From Streptomyces sp. NRRL F-5126 (GTDB taxonomy: Bacteria > Actinomycetota > Actinomycetes > Streptomycetales > Streptomycetaceae), in assembly GCF_000721265.1 (NCBI RefSeq), contig NZ_JOFZ01000006.1, positions 496,001 to 560,000 on the forward strand: a DNA stretch of 64,000 nucleotides, read 5' to 3'. Shown here piece after piece: positions 36,446 through 46,795 of this stretch. Numbering within the stretch: the first letter of the stretch is position 1; the number at the start of each line of letters is the position of its first letter. The translations under genes were made by a program, and so were the position numbers. The notes below the pieces were generated by a model. It was not told the origin of the DNA and ran no database searches. It saw only the letters and a list, made by a program, of their open reading frames with translations.

Positions 36446-36525
36446 GCTTCGCCCTTCGAATCGGCTGCCTTGATCGATTCCGGCCGCCGTGCGCGGACAC
36501 ACGGGCGCACCAGAGCCGACGCGTC

Positions 36526-36555
36526 AGTCTACGGCAGGGCCCTCGAAAAGACGAA
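36526..36555 (-). promoter_or_regulatory. Possible infA promoter
   Basis: On the minus strand TAGACT (36531-36526) is a good -10, with only a weak TTCGTC (36555-36550) 18 bp upstream. It lies in the 272-bp gap between map and infA. Confidence 0.35.
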
Positions 36556-36717
36556 TCCGTTCAGTCTGCCCAGGGGGAGAGATCCCTAAGCCCCGTGCCG
36601 CTCACCGCCGCGGGTGGCGGTACAGGTGACCGCCTGCGGCAGGCCGCCTGCCGACCCCGTCCAGCATGGGCGCCGTACCCGTTGCGGGCCGGGCCCGCAC
36701 CCCAGGGGCGACGACCG

Positions 36718-37554
36718 CTACGCCAGCGGGTCGGGGGCGGCCGTGACGCCGAGCTCCGCGAGCTTCGCGCGGCCGCCGTCGACGGCGGTCAGGACCAGCG
36801 GGCCCTCCTCCGTCAGCGCGATCGAGTGCTCCCAGTGCGACGACCAGGTGCGGTCGAGCGTAACGACCGTCCACTCGTCGGGCATGACCTCCGTCTTCGG
36901 CGTGCCGAGCGAGACCATCGGCTCGATCGCGAGGCAGAAGCCCGGCACAAGGCGCGGGCCCTTGCCGCGCCCGCGCGACACGTAGTTCAGCAGGTGCGGG
37001 TCCATGTGCATGGCCGTGCCGATGCCGTGGCCGCCGTAGTCCTCGATGATCCCGTACTTGCCGCCGCCCGGCTTCGGCTGGCGGCGGATGTACGACTCGA
37101 TCGCGCGCGACACGTCGACGAGGCGGTTGCCGCCGCGCATCGCCGCGATGCCGGCCCACATCGACTCCTCGGTCACCCGGGAGAGCTCGACGAGCTCAGG
37201 CGAGTGGCCGCTGCCGACGAACGCCGTGTACGCCGCGTCGCCGTGCCAGCCGTCCACGATGGCGCCCGCGTCGACGGAGATGATGTCGCCGTCCTTCAGG
37301 ACGGTCTCGTCGTCGGGGATGCCGTGCACCACCACGTCGTTCACCGACGTGCAGATCGTGGCGGGGAAGCCGCCGTACCCGAGGAAGTTCGGCTTCGCGC
37401 CGTGCTCGGCGAGCACCTTGCGCGCGACCTGGTCCAGGTCCCTGGTGGTGGCGCCCGGCACCGCGGCCTGCGCGGTCGCCGCGTGGATCGCGGCGACGAC
37501 CAGCCCCGCCTCGCGCATCTTCGCGATCTGCCCAGGGGTCTTGATCTCCACCAT
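36718..37554 (-). CDS. map: Methionine aminopeptidase, type I
   Basis: Removes N-terminal methionine from nascent proteins. The 278-residue enzyme has metal ligands in ISVDAGAIVDGWHGDAAYT, the YGGHGIGTAMHMDP histidine and the EPMVSLG and ALTEEGP glutamates. ATG 37554 has AGGAACGG just upstream. It lies 142 bp after adk. Confidence 0.96.
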   Translation of the reverse strand: MVEIKTPGQIAKMREAGLVVAAIHAATAQAAVPGATTRDLDQVARKVLAEHGAKPNFLGYGGFPATICTSVNDVVVHGIPDDETVLKDGDIISVDAGAIVDGWHGDAAYTAFVGSGHSPELVELSRVTEESMWAGIAAMRGGNRLVDVSRAIESYIRRQPKPGGGKYGIIEDYGGHGIGTAMHMDPHLLNYVSRGRGKGPRLVPGFCLAIEPMVSLGTPKTEVMPDEWTVVTLDRTWSSHWEHSIALTEEGPLVLTAVDGGRAKLAELGVTAAPDPLA

Positions 37555-37696
37555 GTCCGTTCCTGCGCCTTCCCAGTACGTCCCTGCACCTGCGTGCACG
37601 TGTGTGCCCGAGGATGTGCTCGTGCGACCGCACACGTACGGCCGTGGTGCCCGGTAGGACACCACGGCCGCGGCGGGCCGGCCGACGTGCGCGCGG

Positions 37697-38356
37697 CTAC
37701 GCGGCCGCGTCGCGCTTGAGCGCCTCCATGGCCCGGTCCGTCACCTCGGTGACCTTGCCGAGCGCCGAGATGGTGACCACCAGGCCCTGGGCCTTGTAGT
37801 AGTCGATGATCGGCTCGGTCTGCGTGTGGTAGATCTCGAGCCGCTTGCGGACGGTGTCCTCGTTGTCGTCCTCGCGCTGGTACAGCTCGCCGCCGCACGC
37901 GTCGCACACGCCGTCGCGCTTCGGCGGGTTGTAGCTCACGTGGAACACGTGCGAGCTGTCGTTGCGGCAGATCCGCCGGCCGGCGATCCGCTTGACGACC
38001 TCGTCCTCCGGGACCTCGAGGTCGAGGACCGCGTCGAGTGCGAGGCCGTCCTCGCCGAGCGCCGCGTCCAGCGCCTCCGCCTGCGCCACGTTGCGCGGGA
38101 AGCCGTCGAGCAGGAAGCCCCCGGCCGCGTCGGGCTGTGCCATGCGCTCGCGCGCCATGCCGATGGTCACCGAGTCGGGCACCAGGTCGCCGGCGTCGAT
38201 GAACTGCTTCGCCTGCTTGCCGAGCGGCGTGCCCTGGCTGATGTTGGCGCGGAAGAGGTCGCCCGTGGAGATGTGCGGGATCGACAGGTTCTTGGCGAGA
38301 TACGCGGCCTGCGTACCCTTGCCGGCGCCCGGAGGACCGACCAGGACGATTCGCAT
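37697..38356 (-). CDS. adk: Adenylate kinase
   Basis: Interconverts ATP+AMP and 2 ADP. The 219-residue long-lid form has P-loop VGPPGAGKGTQA, the GFLLDGFPRN motif and a lid with CRNDSSHVF and CDACGGELY, in which Cys/His positions suggest a partial metal site. Its start overlaps the secY stop by one base (TGATG), indicating coupling. Confidence 0.97.
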   Translation of the reverse strand: MRIVLVGPPGAGKGTQAAYLAKNLSIPHISTGDLFRANISQGTPLGKQAKQFIDAGDLVPDSVTIGMARERMAQPDAAGGFLLDGFPRNVAQAEALDAALGEDGLALDAVLDLEVPEDEVVKRIAGRRICRNDSSHVFHVSYNPPKRDGVCDACGGELYQREDDNEDTVRKRLEIYHTQTEPIIDYYKAQGLVVTISALGKVTEVTDRAMEALKRDAAA

Positions 38357-39669
38357 CAGCGGAGGAACCCTTCGTAATGGCGCTGCTGGAGCTGGCTCTC
38401 GATCTGCTTGACGGTCTCCAGGCCCACACCGACGATGATGATGATGCTGGTGCCGCCGATCGCGTTGCCGGCTCCGCCGTAACTCGCCAACGCCACTGTC
38501 GGCGCGAGAGCGACAAGACCCAGGTACAGCGATCCCGGCCAGGTGATCCTGTTGAGCACGTAGCTCAGGTACTCGGCGGTGGGACGGCCGGCCCGGATGC
38601 CCGGGATGAAGCCACCATACTTCTTCATGTTGTCGGACACTTCCTCGGGGTTGAACGAGATCGCCACGTAGAAGAAGGCGAAGAACACGATCAACAGGAA
38701 GTAGGTCACCACGTAGTAGGGGTGGTCGCCCTTGACGAAGTTGTCCTGGATCCACGTCTTCCAGCCCGAGGTGGAGCTGGAGAACTGCGCGATCAGGGCG
38801 GGGATGTACAGCAGCGAAGAGGCGAAGATGACCGGGATCACACCGGCCTGGTTCACCTTGAGCGGGATGTACGTCGAGGTCCCGCCGTACGAGCGGCGGC
38901 CGATCATGCGCTTCGCGTACTGGACGGGGATGCGCCGCTGCGCCTGCTCGACGAAGACGATCAGGCCGACCATGACGAAGCCGATCAGGATGACGCCGCC
39001 GAAGTTGATCCAGCCGCCGGCCAGCGAACCGGCCTCCTTGATGGACCACAGCGTGCCGGGGAAGCCCGCGGCGATGGAGACGAACATCAGGATCGACATG
39101 CCGTTGCCGATGCCCTTGTCGGTGATCACCTCACCGAACCACATGACCACCGCGGTGCCCGCGGTCATCGTGATGACCATCACGATGGTCGTGAACATCG
39201 AGTGGTTGGGGACGATGCTCGACGCGGTCGGGCAGCCCTGGAACAGCGCGCCGCTGCGGGCGGTGGCGACGAGGCCGGTGCCCTGGAGGATGGCGAGGGC
39301 GACCGTCAGGTAGCGGGTGTACTGCGTGATCTTCGTCTGCCCGGACTGGCCCTCCTTCTTGAGGGCCTCCAGCCGGGGGATGACCACGGTCAGCAGCTGG
39401 AGGATGATGCTCGCCGTGATGTACGGCATGATGCCGAGCGCGAAGAGCGTGATCTGCAGCAGCGCCCCACCGCTGAACATGTTGACCAGCCCGAAAAGGC
39501 TGCTGTTGCCCTTTTGGGCCGCGTTCACACACGTCTGTACGGCCTCGTAGCTCACCCCGGGGATCGGGATGTGTGCGCCGAGCCGGTACAGCACGATGAT
39601 GCCGAGCGTGAAGAGCAGCTTCTTGCGCAGGTCGGGCGTCTTGAACGCCCGGGCGAACGCGGTGAGCAC
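38356..39669 (-). CDS. secY: Preprotein translocase subunit SecY
   Basis: Pore of the Sec translocon, 437 residues and about ten TM helices. The start is GTG 39669 with CAGGAGG upstream. Visible landmarks are LYRLGAHIPIPGV, the periplasmic plug region, GNGMSILMFVSIAAG and IGGTSIIIIVGVGLETVKQI. A 220-bp gap with a terminator-like hairpin separates it from rplO, so secY-adk-map probably also has its own promoter. Confidence 0.97.
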   Translation of the reverse strand: MLTAFARAFKTPDLRKKLLFTLGIIVLYRLGAHIPIPGVSYEAVQTCVNAAQKGNSSLFGLVNMFSGGALLQITLFALGIMPYITASIILQLLTVVIPRLEALKKEGQSGQTKITQYTRYLTVALAILQGTGLVATARSGALFQGCPTASSIVPNHSMFTTIVMVITMTAGTAVVMWFGEVITDKGIGNGMSILMFVSIAAGFPGTLWSIKEAGSLAGGWINFGGVILIGFVMVGLIVFVEQAQRRIPVQYAKRMIGRRSYGGTSTYIPLKVNQAGVIPVIFASSLLYIPALIAQFSSSTSGWKTWIQDNFVKGDHPYYVVTYFLLIVFFAFFYVAISFNPEEVSDNMKKYGGFIPGIRAGRPTAEYLSYVLNRITWPGSLYLGLVALAPTVALASYGGAGNAIGGTSIIIIVGVGLETVKQIESQLQQRHYEGFLR

Positions 39670-39829
39670 GGTGCCTCCTGCGACCCCCGCGCCAGTGCGT
39701 CAGAGGTGACGGTCTTGAGGATCGACGGATTCGGTGCCGGACCGCCCTGTGAGCGGACGGGAGGCCCGGTGGTTGCAGCAACAATCCACGCCACCATACC
39801 GGGGGCAATGGCTTCGGCGGAACGACCAA

Positions 39830-39862
39830 CCGGGGATACCCCCTTCACAGAGGTATCCCCGG
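39830..39862 (-). terminator. Hairpin between rplO and secY
   Basis: A perfect 11-bp stem (CCGGGGATACC at 39830-39840 with GGTATCCCCGG at 39852-39862) lies 28 nt past the rplO stop. It would end or attenuate the spc transcript before secY. Confidence 0.75.
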
Positions 39863-39889
39863 TCAGATGTTTCAGGCCATCCGTTCCGC

Positions 39890-40345
39890 TCAGGCGGACT
39901 CGGTGACGCTGCCGCCGGCGGCGGTGATCTTCTCCTTGGCGGAGCCGGAGGCGGCGTTCACCGACACCGTCAGCGCCACGGAGACCTCGCCCTGGCCAAG
40001 AACCTTGACCGGGCTGTTCTTGCGCACCGCACCCTTGGCGACGAGGTCGTCAACGGTGACCTCGCCACCCTCCGGGTAGAGGGCCGAGAGCTTGTCCAGG
40101 TTGACGACCTGGTACTCGGTGCGGAACGGGTTCTTGAAGCCCCTCAGCTTCGGGAGCCTCATGTGGAGGGGCATCTGCCCGCCCTCGAAGTTCTCCGGAA
40201 CCTGGTAGCGGGCCTTCGTGCCCTTGGTGCCACGACCAGCGGTCTTGCCCTTGGACGCCTCACCACGACCCACACGGGTCTTGGCGGTCTTGGCGCCCGG
40301 AGCAGGACGGAGGTTGTGGACCTTCAGCGGCTTCTGCTCCGCCAT
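39890..40345 (-). CDS. rplO: 50S ribosomal protein L15
   Basis: Late-assembling large-subunit protein of 151 residues. The glycine/basic N-terminus [20 protein letters not shown] and the end [15 protein letters not shown] are typical. One base separates it from rpmD. Confidence 0.97.
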   Translation of the reverse strand: MAEQKPLKVHNLRPAPGAKTAKTRVGRGEASKGKTAGRGTKGTKARYQVPENFEGGQMPLHMRLPKLRGFKNPFRTEYQVVNLDKLSALYPEGGEVTVDDLVAKGAVRKNSPVKVLGQGEVSVALTVSVNAASGSAKEKITAAGGSVTESA

Positions 40346-40346
40346 G

Positions 40347-40529
40347 TCAGTCGACCTCCTCGACCGTCACGAGGTGGCGGACGGCTCGCACCATGCCGCG
40401 GAACTCGGGGCGGTCCTCCTTGACGACCACGTCGTTCAGGCGCTTGAGCCCGAGCGAACGCAGCGTCTCGCGGTGGTTCTGCTTGCTGCCGATGTACGAC
40501 TTCGTCTGCGTGATCTTGAGGCGAGCCAT
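40347..40529 (-). CDS. rpmD: 50S ribosomal protein L30
   Basis: A 60-residue protein ([20 protein letters not shown] to [11 protein letters not shown]) of normal L30 length. Its ATG overlaps the rpsE stop by one base; an upstream in-frame extension is the antisense of nothing useful and was discarded. Confidence 0.95.
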   Translation of the reverse strand: MARLKITQTKSYIGSKQNHRETLRSLGLKRLNDVVVKEDRPEFRGMVRAVRHLVTVEEVD

Positions 40530-41131
40530 TACGCACCCGCTCCCGCACGCGCACGCAGCAGGGCCGCGGGAGCGACGTCCTCGAGGGGCAGACCGCGGCG
40601 GGCCGCGATCTCCTCGGGACGCTGCAGGCCCTTCAGGGCCGCGACCGTCGCGTGCACGATGTTGATCGCGTTGTCCGAGCCGAGCGACTTCGACAGGATG
40701 TCGTGCACGCCCGCGCACTCCAGGACGGCACGCACCGGGCCACCGGCGATGACGCCCGTACCGGGGGAAGCAGGCTTCAGCAGGACGACGCCCGCGGCCT
40801 TCTCACCCTGGATGGGGTGCGGGATGGTGCCCTGGATACGGGGGACCTTGAAGAAGTGCTTCTTGGCCTCCTCAACGCCCTTGGCGATGGCGGCCGGCAC
40901 CTCCTTGGCCTTGCCGTAGCCGACACCGACGGTGCCGTCACCGTCGCCCACCACGACCAGCGCGGTGAAGCTGAAGCGACGACCACCCTTCACAACCTTG
41001 GCGACACGGTTGATCGCGACAACGCGCTCAACGTATGCGGTCTTGTCGGCGCCGGAGCCACCGTCACGGCCCTTCCGGTCCCGCCGCTCGCCGCCACCGG
41101 CACCGCTACCGCGGCGCTGGGGTCCAGCCAT
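40529..41131 (-). CDS. rpsE: 30S ribosomal protein S5
   Basis: Helps decoding accuracy near the mRNA entry. The 200-residue chain has a Gly/Arg-rich N-terminal extension, then [40 protein letters not shown] and [19 protein letters not shown]. It starts 46 bp after rplR. Confidence 0.97.
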   Translation of the reverse strand: MAGPQRRGSGAGGGERRDRKGRDGGSGADKTAYVERVVAINRVAKVVKGGRRFSFTALVVVGDGDGTVGVGYGKAKEVPAAIAKGVEEAKKHFFKVPRIQGTIPHPIQGEKAAGVVLLKPASPGTGVIAGGPVRAVLECAGVHDILSKSLGSDNAINIVHATVAALKGLQRPEEIAARRGLPLEDVAPAALLRARAGAGA

Positions 41132-41177
41132 TGGAATTACCTCTCTCTGTTACGTCCGCTGTGCGTGGGAACCGGAA

Positions 41178-41561
41178 TCAGAACTTCAGACCGGCTTCGC
41201 GGGCGGCGTCAGCCAGAGCGGCGATGCGCCCGGCGTACTTGTTGCCACCACGGTCGAACACGACGGCCTCGATGCCGGCGGCCTTGGCGCGCTCCGCGAC
41301 CAGGGAACCGACCTTCTTCGCCAGGTCGCTCTTGTCACCGTCCGCACCGCGGATGGAGGTGTCCAGGGTCGACGCCGACGCGAGCGTGTGGCCCGCGATG
41401 TCGTCGACGACCTGCGCCACCATGTGGCGGTTGGAACGCGTCACGACGAGGCGCGGACGCTCCGACGTACCCGAGATCCTCTTGCGGACGCGGATGTGAC
41501 GGCGCTTGATGGCAGCGGCCTTGTACGCGTCGCCCTTGGCGATCTTCACACCGTATGCCAT
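41178..41561 (-). CDS. rplR: 50S ribosomal protein L18
   Basis: Binds 5S rRNA in the central protuberance. The 127-residue protein has [20 protein letters not shown] and ends [20 protein letters not shown], as expected. Three bases separate it from rplF. Confidence 0.97.
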   Translation of the reverse strand: MAYGVKIAKGDAYKAAAIKRRHIRVRKRISGTSERPRLVVTRSNRHMVAQVVDDIAGHTLASASTLDTSIRGADGDKSDLAKKVGSLVAERAKAAGIEAVVFDRGGNKYAGRIAALADAAREAGLKF

Positions 41562-41564
41562 GGC

Positions 41565-42104
41565 TTACTTACCAGCCTTTCCGACCTTGCGGCGGATGAC
41601 CTCGCCCGCGTACTTGACGCCCTTGGCCTTGTACGGGTCGGGCTTGCGCAGCTTGCGGATGTTGGCAGCGACTTCGCCGACCTTCTGCTTGTCGATGCCC
41701 TCGACCGAGAACTTCGTGGCCGACTCGACCTTGAAGCTGATGCCCTCGGGCGCCTCGACCGTGATCGGGTGGCTGTAGCCAAGCGCGAACTCCAGGTTGG
41801 AGCCCTTCGCCTGGACGCGGTAACCGACACCGCTGATTTCGAGCGCCTTGCTGTACCCCTGGGTCACGCCGGTGATCATGTTCGCCACCAGCGTGCGGGA
41901 CAGGCCGTGCAGCGACCTGTTCTGACGCTCGTCGTTCGGACGCGTGACGCTGATGACGCCGTCGTCGTCCTTGGTGACCTCGATCGGAGCCGCAACGGTG
42001 TGCGCGAGGGAGCCCTTGGGGCCCTTCACGGAGACCGTACGGCCGTCGATGGTGACGTCCACACCGGCGGGAACCTGGATGGGGAGCTTGCCGATACGCG
42101 ACAT
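41565..42104 (-). CDS. rplF: 50S ribosomal protein L6
   Basis: Sits near the sarcin-ricin loop and factor-binding site. The 179-residue chain begins [20 protein letters not shown] and ends [20 protein letters not shown], both hallmarks. It lies 24 bp after rpsH. Confidence 0.97.
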   Translation of the reverse strand: MSRIGKLPIQVPAGVDVTIDGRTVSVKGPKGSLAHTVAAPIEVTKDDDGVISVTRPNDERQNRSLHGLSRTLVANMITGVTQGYSKALEISGVGYRVQAKGSNLEFALGYSHPITVEAPEGISFKVESATKFSVEGIDKQKVGEVAANIRKLRKPDPYKAKGVKYAGEVIRRKVGKAGK

Positions 42105-42128
42105 GAGCTTTCTCCTTCCGTTCCCGAG

Positions 42129-42527
42129 TTACCAGACGTAGGCGAGGACTTCCCCACCCACGCCCTTCTTGCCCGCCTGCTGGCCGGTCAGGAGACCGTG
42201 CGACGTGGAGATGATCGCCACGCCCAGGCCGCCGAGAACCTTCGGCAGGCTGGTGGACTTCGCGTACACGCGGAGACCCGGCTTGGAGATCCGCTTGATG
42301 CCGGCGATCGAACGCTCGCGGTTCGGGCCGAACTTCAGCTCAAGGACGAGGTTCTTGCCGACCTCGGCGTCCTCGGTCTTCCAGCCGGTGATGAAGCCCT
42401 CCTGCTGGAGGATCTCAGCGATGTGCGACTTGATCTTGCTGTGCGGCATCACGACGGTGTCGTGGTATGCCGAGTTCGCGTTACGCAGACGCGTGAGCAT
42501 GTCTGCGATGGGATCAGTCATGGTCAT
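42129..42527 (-). CDS. rpsH: 30S ribosomal protein S8
   Basis: Primary 16S-binding protein; in other bacteria it represses the spc operon. The 132-residue protein starts [20 protein letters not shown] at ATG 42527 and ends [14 protein letters not shown] 241-bp gap before it (42,528-42,768) is the longest inside the spc genes and holds no gene; it could contain a promoter, but I see no convincing pair of boxes. Confidence 0.97.
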   Translation of the reverse strand: MTMTDPIADMLTRLRNANSAYHDTVVMPHSKIKSHIAEILQQEGFITGWKTEDAEVGKNLVLELKFGPNRERSIAGIKRISKPGLRVYAKSTSLPKVLGGLGVAIISTSHGLLTGQQAGKKGVGGEVLAYVW

Positions 42528-42768
42528 GAATTGGCCTTCGGCCTCTCTCGCCGGGGTTTCCTGTATGCGTCGTCCCTCTCCCCGATCCGAGACGGGGCAG
42601 GTGTGACGCGGGGACCTACGGCGTAGTAAGCAGCACGTGCGGGACGGTGCCCGCTGATGTCGGGCGGCAGGGGCCCAACCCCACAAGCCTAAGCCATGCG
42701 GGGAAGGGCTCCTGCCAACCAGTTGCCTACCGAGAGACTCCGGGTCGTTCTCCGTACGAGGCGGAGGA

Positions 42769-42954
42769 CTACCAGGAGCTCTTGGTCACGCCCGGCAGCT
42801 CGCCGCGGTGCGCCATCTCACGGAGGCACACACGGCACAGGCCGAACTTGCGGTACACGGAGTGGGGCCGGCCACAGCGCTGGCAGCGCGTGTACCCGCG
42901 CACGCCGAACTTCGGCTTGCGGGCGGCCTTAGCGATCAGAGCCTTCTTCGCCAC
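42769..42954 (-). CDS. rpsZ: 30S ribosomal protein S14, zinc type
   Basis: A 61-residue S14 of the zinc-binding class: [20 protein letters not shown] holds both CxxC pairs. GTG 42954 is the family start, with AAGGAG inside the end of rplE; a further in-frame GTG at 42963 overlaps the rplE stop. Zinc-free paralogues exist in many streptomycetes, none in this window. Confidence 0.95.
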   Translation of the reverse strand: MAKKALIAKAARKPKFGVRGYTRCQRCGRPHSVYRKFGLCRVCLREMAHRGELPGVTKSSW

Positions 42955-42959
42955 GTCGG

Positions 42960-43517
42960 TCACATCTCCTTGAACGGGAAGCCGAGGTGACGCAGCAGGG
43001 CACGACCCTCGTCGTCATTGGTCGCCGTGGTGACCACGGTGATGTCCATGCCCCGGACCCGGTCGATCCTGTCCTGGTCAATCTCGTGGAACATGACCTG
43101 CTCGGTGAGACCGAAGGTGTAGTTGCCACGGCCGTCGAACTGCTTCGGGGACAGGCCGCGGAAGTCACGGATACGCGGCAGCGCGAGCGACAGCGTACGG
43201 TCCAGGAACTCCCACATGCGGTCGCCGCGCAGCGTGACGTGGCAACCGATCGGCTGGCCCTCGCGCAGCTTGAACTGCGCGATGGACTTGCGGGCCTTGG
43301 TGACGGCGGGCTTCTGGCCGGTGATCGCGGTGAGGTCCCGGATCGCGCCGTCCATCAGCTTCGAGTCGCGGGCGGCGTCGCCCACACCCATGTTGACCAC
43401 GATCTTCACGAGACCGGGGGTCTGCATGACGTTCTCGTACTTGAACTCGTCACGCAGCTTGCCCGCGATCTCGTCGCGGTAGCGCGTCTTGAGACGCGGC
43501 GCAGTGGTGGTAGCCAT
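42960..43517 (-). CDS. rplE: 50S ribosomal protein L5
   Basis: 5S rRNA-binding protein, 185 residues. Landmarks are [40 protein letters not shown] and [15 protein letters not shown]. Its ATG overlaps the rplX stop by one base. Confidence 0.97.
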   Translation of the reverse strand: MATTTAPRLKTRYRDEIAGKLRDEFKYENVMQTPGLVKIVVNMGVGDAARDSKLMDGAIRDLTAITGQKPAVTKARKSIAQFKLREGQPIGCHVTLRGDRMWEFLDRTLSLALPRIRDFRGLSPKQFDGRGNYTFGLTEQVMFHEIDQDRIDRVRGMDITVVTTATNDDEGRALLRHLGFPFKEM

Positions 43518-43840
43518 CAGATGTCCTCACCGGTCCGCTTGGCAACGCGGATCTTGTTGCCTTCGTCGTCGAAGCGGTAACCGACGCGGGTCACGACCTT
43601 GTTGCCGTCCTTCTCCACGACCAGCTGGACGTTGGAGACGTGGACGGGCGCCTCGGTGGTGATGATGCCGCCGGTCTGCGAACCGCGCGAGGTCTGGCCG
43701 GTCTTGGTGTGCTTCTTGACCCGGTTGACACCTTCGACGAGGACGCGGTCCTGCTTGGGGTAGGCCACGATGACCTTGCCCTGCTTGCCCTTGTCCTTGC
43801 CGGTGATGACCTGGACCAGGTCGCCCTTCTTGATCTTCAT
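43517..43840 (-). CDS. rplX: 50S ribosomal protein L24
   Basis: Assembly initiator near the exit tunnel, 107 residues. The KOW motif is in [20 protein letters not shown], followed by [15 protein letters not shown]. Two bases separate it from rplN. Confidence 0.97.
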   Translation of the reverse strand: MKIKKGDLVQVITGKDKGKQGKVIVAYPKQDRVLVEGVNRVKKHTKTGQTSRGSQTGGIITTEAPVHVSNVQLVVEKDGNKVVTRVGYRFDDEGNKIRVAKRTGEDI

Positions 43841-43842
43841 AC

Positions 43843-44211
43843 CTACAGCACCTCCGGCGCGAGAGAGATGATCTTCATGAACTTCTTCTCGCGCAGCTCA
43901 CGACCCACCGGGCCGAAGATACGGGTGCCGCGGGGGTCGCCGTCGTTCTTGAGAATGACGGCGGCGTTCTCGTCGAAGCGGATGTACGACCCGTCCTGAC
44001 GGCGGCGCTCCTTGACGGTGCGAACGATGACCGCCTTGACGACGTCACCCTTCTTCACGTTGCCGCCGGGGATCGCGTCCTTGACGGTGGCGACGATGAC
44101 GTCACCGATGCCCGCGTAGCGGCGACCGGAGCCACCGAGAACACGGATGGTGAGGATTTCCTTCGCACCCGTGTTGTCGGCGACACGCAGTCGCGACTCC
44201 TGCTGGATCAC
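43843..44211 (-). CDS. rplN: 50S ribosomal protein L14
   Basis: Subunit-interface protein of 122 residues, starting [20 protein letters not shown], with [20 protein letters not shown] and ending [10 protein letters not shown]. It opens the spc segment after a 107-bp gap with two hairpins. Confidence 0.98.
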   Translation of the reverse strand: MIQQESRLRVADNTGAKEILTIRVLGGSGRRYAGIGDVIVATVKDAIPGGNVKKGDVVKAVIVRTVKERRRQDGSYIRFDENAAVILKNDGDPRGTRIFGPVGRELREKKFMKIISLAPEVL

Positions 44212-44239
44212 GTCTATCTCCTGATCGTCTGCCGGTTCC

Positions 44240-44312
44240 CCGGGGGCCGCCGCTTGGCGAGCGGCCCCCGGAGCCTGGCGGAACTGTTCCGAGGGGGCGA
44301 ACTCCCCCTCGG
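44240..44312 (-). terminator. Two hairpins between rpsQ and rplN
   Basis: Reading leftwards, stem 44289-44297/44304-44312 (9 bp, 6-nt loop) begins 7 nt past the rpsQ stop, and stem 44240-44250/44261-44271 (11 bp, 10-nt loop) follows. Together they may terminate or attenuate S10-operon transcription before the spc genes. Confidence 0.65.
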
Positions 44313-44318
44313 AGGGGG

Positions 44319-44606
44319 TTACTTGGCCTTCTCGAGAATCTCGACGACGCGCCAGCGCTTGGTCGCCGACAGCGGCCGGGTCTCCATCAGGAGTACGCGG
44401 TCGCCGACGCCGGCGGCGTTCTGCTCGTCGTGGGCCTTGAGCTTGTTCGTACGGCGGATGACCTTGCCGTACAGGGCGTGCTTGACGCGGTCCTCGACGG
44501 CGACGACGACGGTCTTGTCCATCTTGTCGCTGACGACCAGGCCTTCACGGCTCTTGCGGAAACCGCGCTCGGCGGTGTTCGTCTCAGTCACGTTGCTCTC
44601 GCTCAT
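44319..44606 (-). CDS. rpsQ: 30S ribosomal protein S17
   Basis: Primary 16S rRNA-binding protein, 95 residues: [20 protein letters not shown], then [20 protein letters not shown]. Its start overlaps the rpmC stop by one base. Last gene of the S10 segment. Confidence 0.97.
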   Translation of the reverse strand: MSESNVTETNTAERGFRKSREGLVVSDKMDKTVVVAVEDRVKHALYGKVIRRTNKLKAHDEQNAAGVGDRVLLMETRPLSATKRWRVVEILEKAK

Positions 44607-44833
44607 CAGGCGCTCTCCACCACTGTCTCGATGCCCAGCTCGCGCTCACGCATCAGGGTGTAGATCCGCGCGATGTCCTTGCGCACGGCCTTGAGGCGGC
44701 CGTGGTTCTCAAGCTGCCCCGTCGCCGCCTGGAAGCGGAGGTTGAACAGCTCTTCCTTGGACTCCCGGAGCTTGCCGACAAGCTCCTCGTTGCCCAGCTC
44801 GCGCAGCTCAGAGGCCTTGGTGCCGACCGACAT
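44606..44833 (-). CDS. rpmC: 50S ribosomal protein L29
   Basis: A 75-residue helical protein at the tunnel exit: [20 protein letters not shown] and [23 protein letters not shown] 44833 overlaps the rplP stop by one base; a GTG one codon earlier is possible. Confidence 0.96.
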   Translation of the reverse strand: MSVGTKASELRELGNEELVGKLRESKEELFNLRFQAATGQLENHGRLKAVRKDIARIYTLMRERELGIETVVESA

Positions 44834-45252
44834 CACGCTTCACCTGCCTCGCGCCGCACGATCCGGCACTTCATCGGGAGCTTGTGAGCAGCGCGGGTGA
44901 GCGCCTCACGAGCGGTCTTCTCGTTCGGGTACGACAGCTCGAACATCACCCGACCGGGCTTGACGTTCGCGATCCACCACTCGGGCGAGCCCTTGCCTGA
45001 ACCCATGCGGGTCTCGGCGGGCTTCTTGGTGAGCGGGCGGTCCGGGTAGATGTTGATCCAGACCTTGCCACCACGCTTGATGTGGCGGGTCATGGCGATA
45101 CGAGCGGCCTCGATCTGGCGGTTCGTCACGTACGCCGGGGTCAGCGCCTGGATGCCGTACTCGCCGAACGTGACCTGCGTACCACCCTTGGACATACCGC
45201 TGCGCTTCGGGTGGTGCTGCTTGCGGTGCTTGACCCTACGCGGGATCAGCAT
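44833..45252 (-). CDS. rplP: 50S ribosomal protein L16
   Basis: Sits by the A-site tRNA elbow. The 139-residue chain has [40 protein letters not shown] and [16 protein letters not shown]. It starts 5 bp after rpsC. Confidence 0.98.
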   Translation of the reverse strand: MLIPRRVKHRKQHHPKRSGMSKGGTQVTFGEYGIQALTPAYVTNRQIEAARIAMTRHIKRGGKVWINIYPDRPLTKKPAETRMGSGKGSPEWWIANVKPGRVMFELSYPNEKTAREALTRAAHKLPMKCRIVRREAGEA

Positions 45253-45257
45253 GGCGG

Positions 45258-46109
45258 TCAGGCCTCCGTTCCGGTGCTCTCGGCAGGGGCCGGCGCGGCA
45301 GCGGTGGCTTCCTCGGCCTTGGGGGCCTCGGTCGCCTGGCTCTGCCGGTCGGTCTGCTGCTGCGGCCTGCGGCCACGGCCGCCGCGCTCGCCACCGCGGC
45401 CACCACGGCCGGCCGGGCGGTCGCCGCCCCGGGCCGGGCGGTTGCCTGCGCGAGCCGCGGCGTTCTCCGCGCGGACCTCAGCGATGTTCTTGACGTCGCC
45501 CTTGTAGATCCAGACCTTCACGCCGATGCGGCCGAAGCTGGTCCTGGCCTCGAAGAAGCCGTAGTCGACGTTGGCGCGGAGCGTGTGCAGGGGCACGCGG
45601 CCCTCGCGGTAGAACTCCGAGCGGGACATCTCGGCGCCGCCGAGGCGGCCACCGCACTGGATCTTGATGCCCTTGGCGCCGGCCTTCATCGTCGACTGCA
45701 TGCTCTTGCGCATGGCGCGACGGAAGGAGACGCGGGAGGACAGCTGCTCGGCGACGGCCTGCGCGACCAGCTGGGCATCCGTCTCGGGGTTCTTGACCTC
45801 GAGGATGTTCAGCTGGACCTGCTTGCCGGTGAGCTTCTCCAGCTCGCCGCGGATGCGGTCGGCCTCCGCGCCGCGGCGGCCGATGACGATGCCCGGCCTG
45901 GCGGTGTGGATGTCGACGCGGACGCGGTCGCGGGTGCGCTCGATCTCCACCTTGGAGATGCCGGCACGCTCCATGCCCTTCGTCATCATCCTGCGGATGG
46001 CGACGTCTTCCTTGACGTAGTCCTTGTACAGCTTGTCGGCGTACCAGCGGGACTTGAAGTCCGTGGTGATGCCGAGCCGGAACCCATGCGGGTTAACCTT
46101 CTGGCCCAT
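45258..46109 (-). CDS. rpsC: 30S ribosomal protein S3
   Basis: mRNA-entry protein with KH domain ([20 protein letters not shown]). Starts [20 protein letters not shown]. At 283 residues it has the actinomycete C-terminal tail of about 65 residues, here RGG-rich and then Ala/Glu-rich. One-base overlap with rplV. Confidence 0.98.
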   Translation of the reverse strand: MGQKVNPHGFRLGITTDFKSRWYADKLYKDYVKEDVAIRRMMTKGMERAGISKVEIERTRDRVRVDIHTARPGIVIGRRGAEADRIRGELEKLTGKQVQLNILEVKNPETDAQLVAQAVAEQLSSRVSFRRAMRKSMQSTMKAGAKGIKIQCGGRLGGAEMSRSEFYREGRVPLHTLRANVDYGFFEARTSFGRIGVKVWIYKGDVKNIAEVRAENAAARAGNRPARGGDRPAGRGGRGGERGGRGRRPQQQTDRQSQATEAPKAEEATAAAPAPAESTGTEA

Positions 46110-46456
46110 TACCGGGTTCCTTCCTTGCTGCTGAGGACCACGGTGATGTGGCTGGTCCGCTTACGGATCCGGTACGCGCGGCCCTGGGCGCGCGGCCGGA
46201 ACCGCTTCAGGGTCGGGCCCTCGTCGACGTACGCCTCGCTGATGAACAGCGTGGTGGCGTCGGTGTGGTCGTAGTTGTGGCTCGCGTTGGCGATGGCGCT
46301 GTTGAGCACCTTGCCAACGGGCTCGCTCGCGGCCTGCGGGGCGAAACGCAGGACCGCCTGAGCCTCCGTGGCGTCCATGCCACGGATGAGGTCCACCACA
46401 CGGCGGGCCTTCATGGGCGTGACGCGGATGTACCGCGCCTGGGCCCTGGCTTCCAT
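46109..46456 (-). CDS. rplV: 50S ribosomal protein L22
   Basis: Lines the exit tunnel; the beta-hairpin region ([20 protein letters not shown]) contacts macrolide-binding RNA. 115 residues from ATG 46456, which has AAGGGA upstream; an in-frame ATG at 46480 would add eight unconserved residues. Confidence 0.97.
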   Translation of the reverse strand: MEARAQARYIRVTPMKARRVVDLIRGMDATEAQAVLRFAPQAASEPVGKVLNSAIANASHNYDHTDATTLFISEAYVDEGPTLKRFRPRAQGRAYRIRKRTSHITVVLSSKEGTR

Positions 46457-46499
46457 GGTTGTCCCTTCGGTGTTTGTCATGATCGGTTCCACCCCGCTG

Positions 46500-46781
46500 C
46501 TAGCGGCGCTTCGACTTCCGGTCGTCCTTGACGTGGCCGCGGAAGGTGCGAGTCGGCGAGAACTCGCCGAGCTTGTGGCCGACCATCGACTCGGTGATGA
46601 ACACCGGGACGTGGATCTTGCCGTTGTGCACCGCGATCGTGTGGCCCAGCATGGCCGGGACGATCATCGAGCGACGGGACCAGGTCTTGATGACGTTCTT
46701 GGAGCCTGCCTCGTTCTGCACGTCCACCTTCTTGATCAGGTGGTCGTCGACGAAGGGCCCCTTCTTGAGACTGCGCGGCAT
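46500..46781 (-). CDS. rpsS: 30S ribosomal protein S19
   Basis: Head protein, 93 residues: [38 protein letters not shown] and [15 protein letters not shown]. It lies 14 bp after rplB. Confidence 0.98.
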   Translation of the reverse strand: MPRSLKKGPFVDDHLIKKVDVQNEAGSKNVIKTWSRRSMIVPAMLGHTIAVHNGKIHVPVFITESMVGHKLGEFSPTRTFRGHVKDDRKSKRR

Positions 46782-46795
46782 CTTGAAACCCGCTC

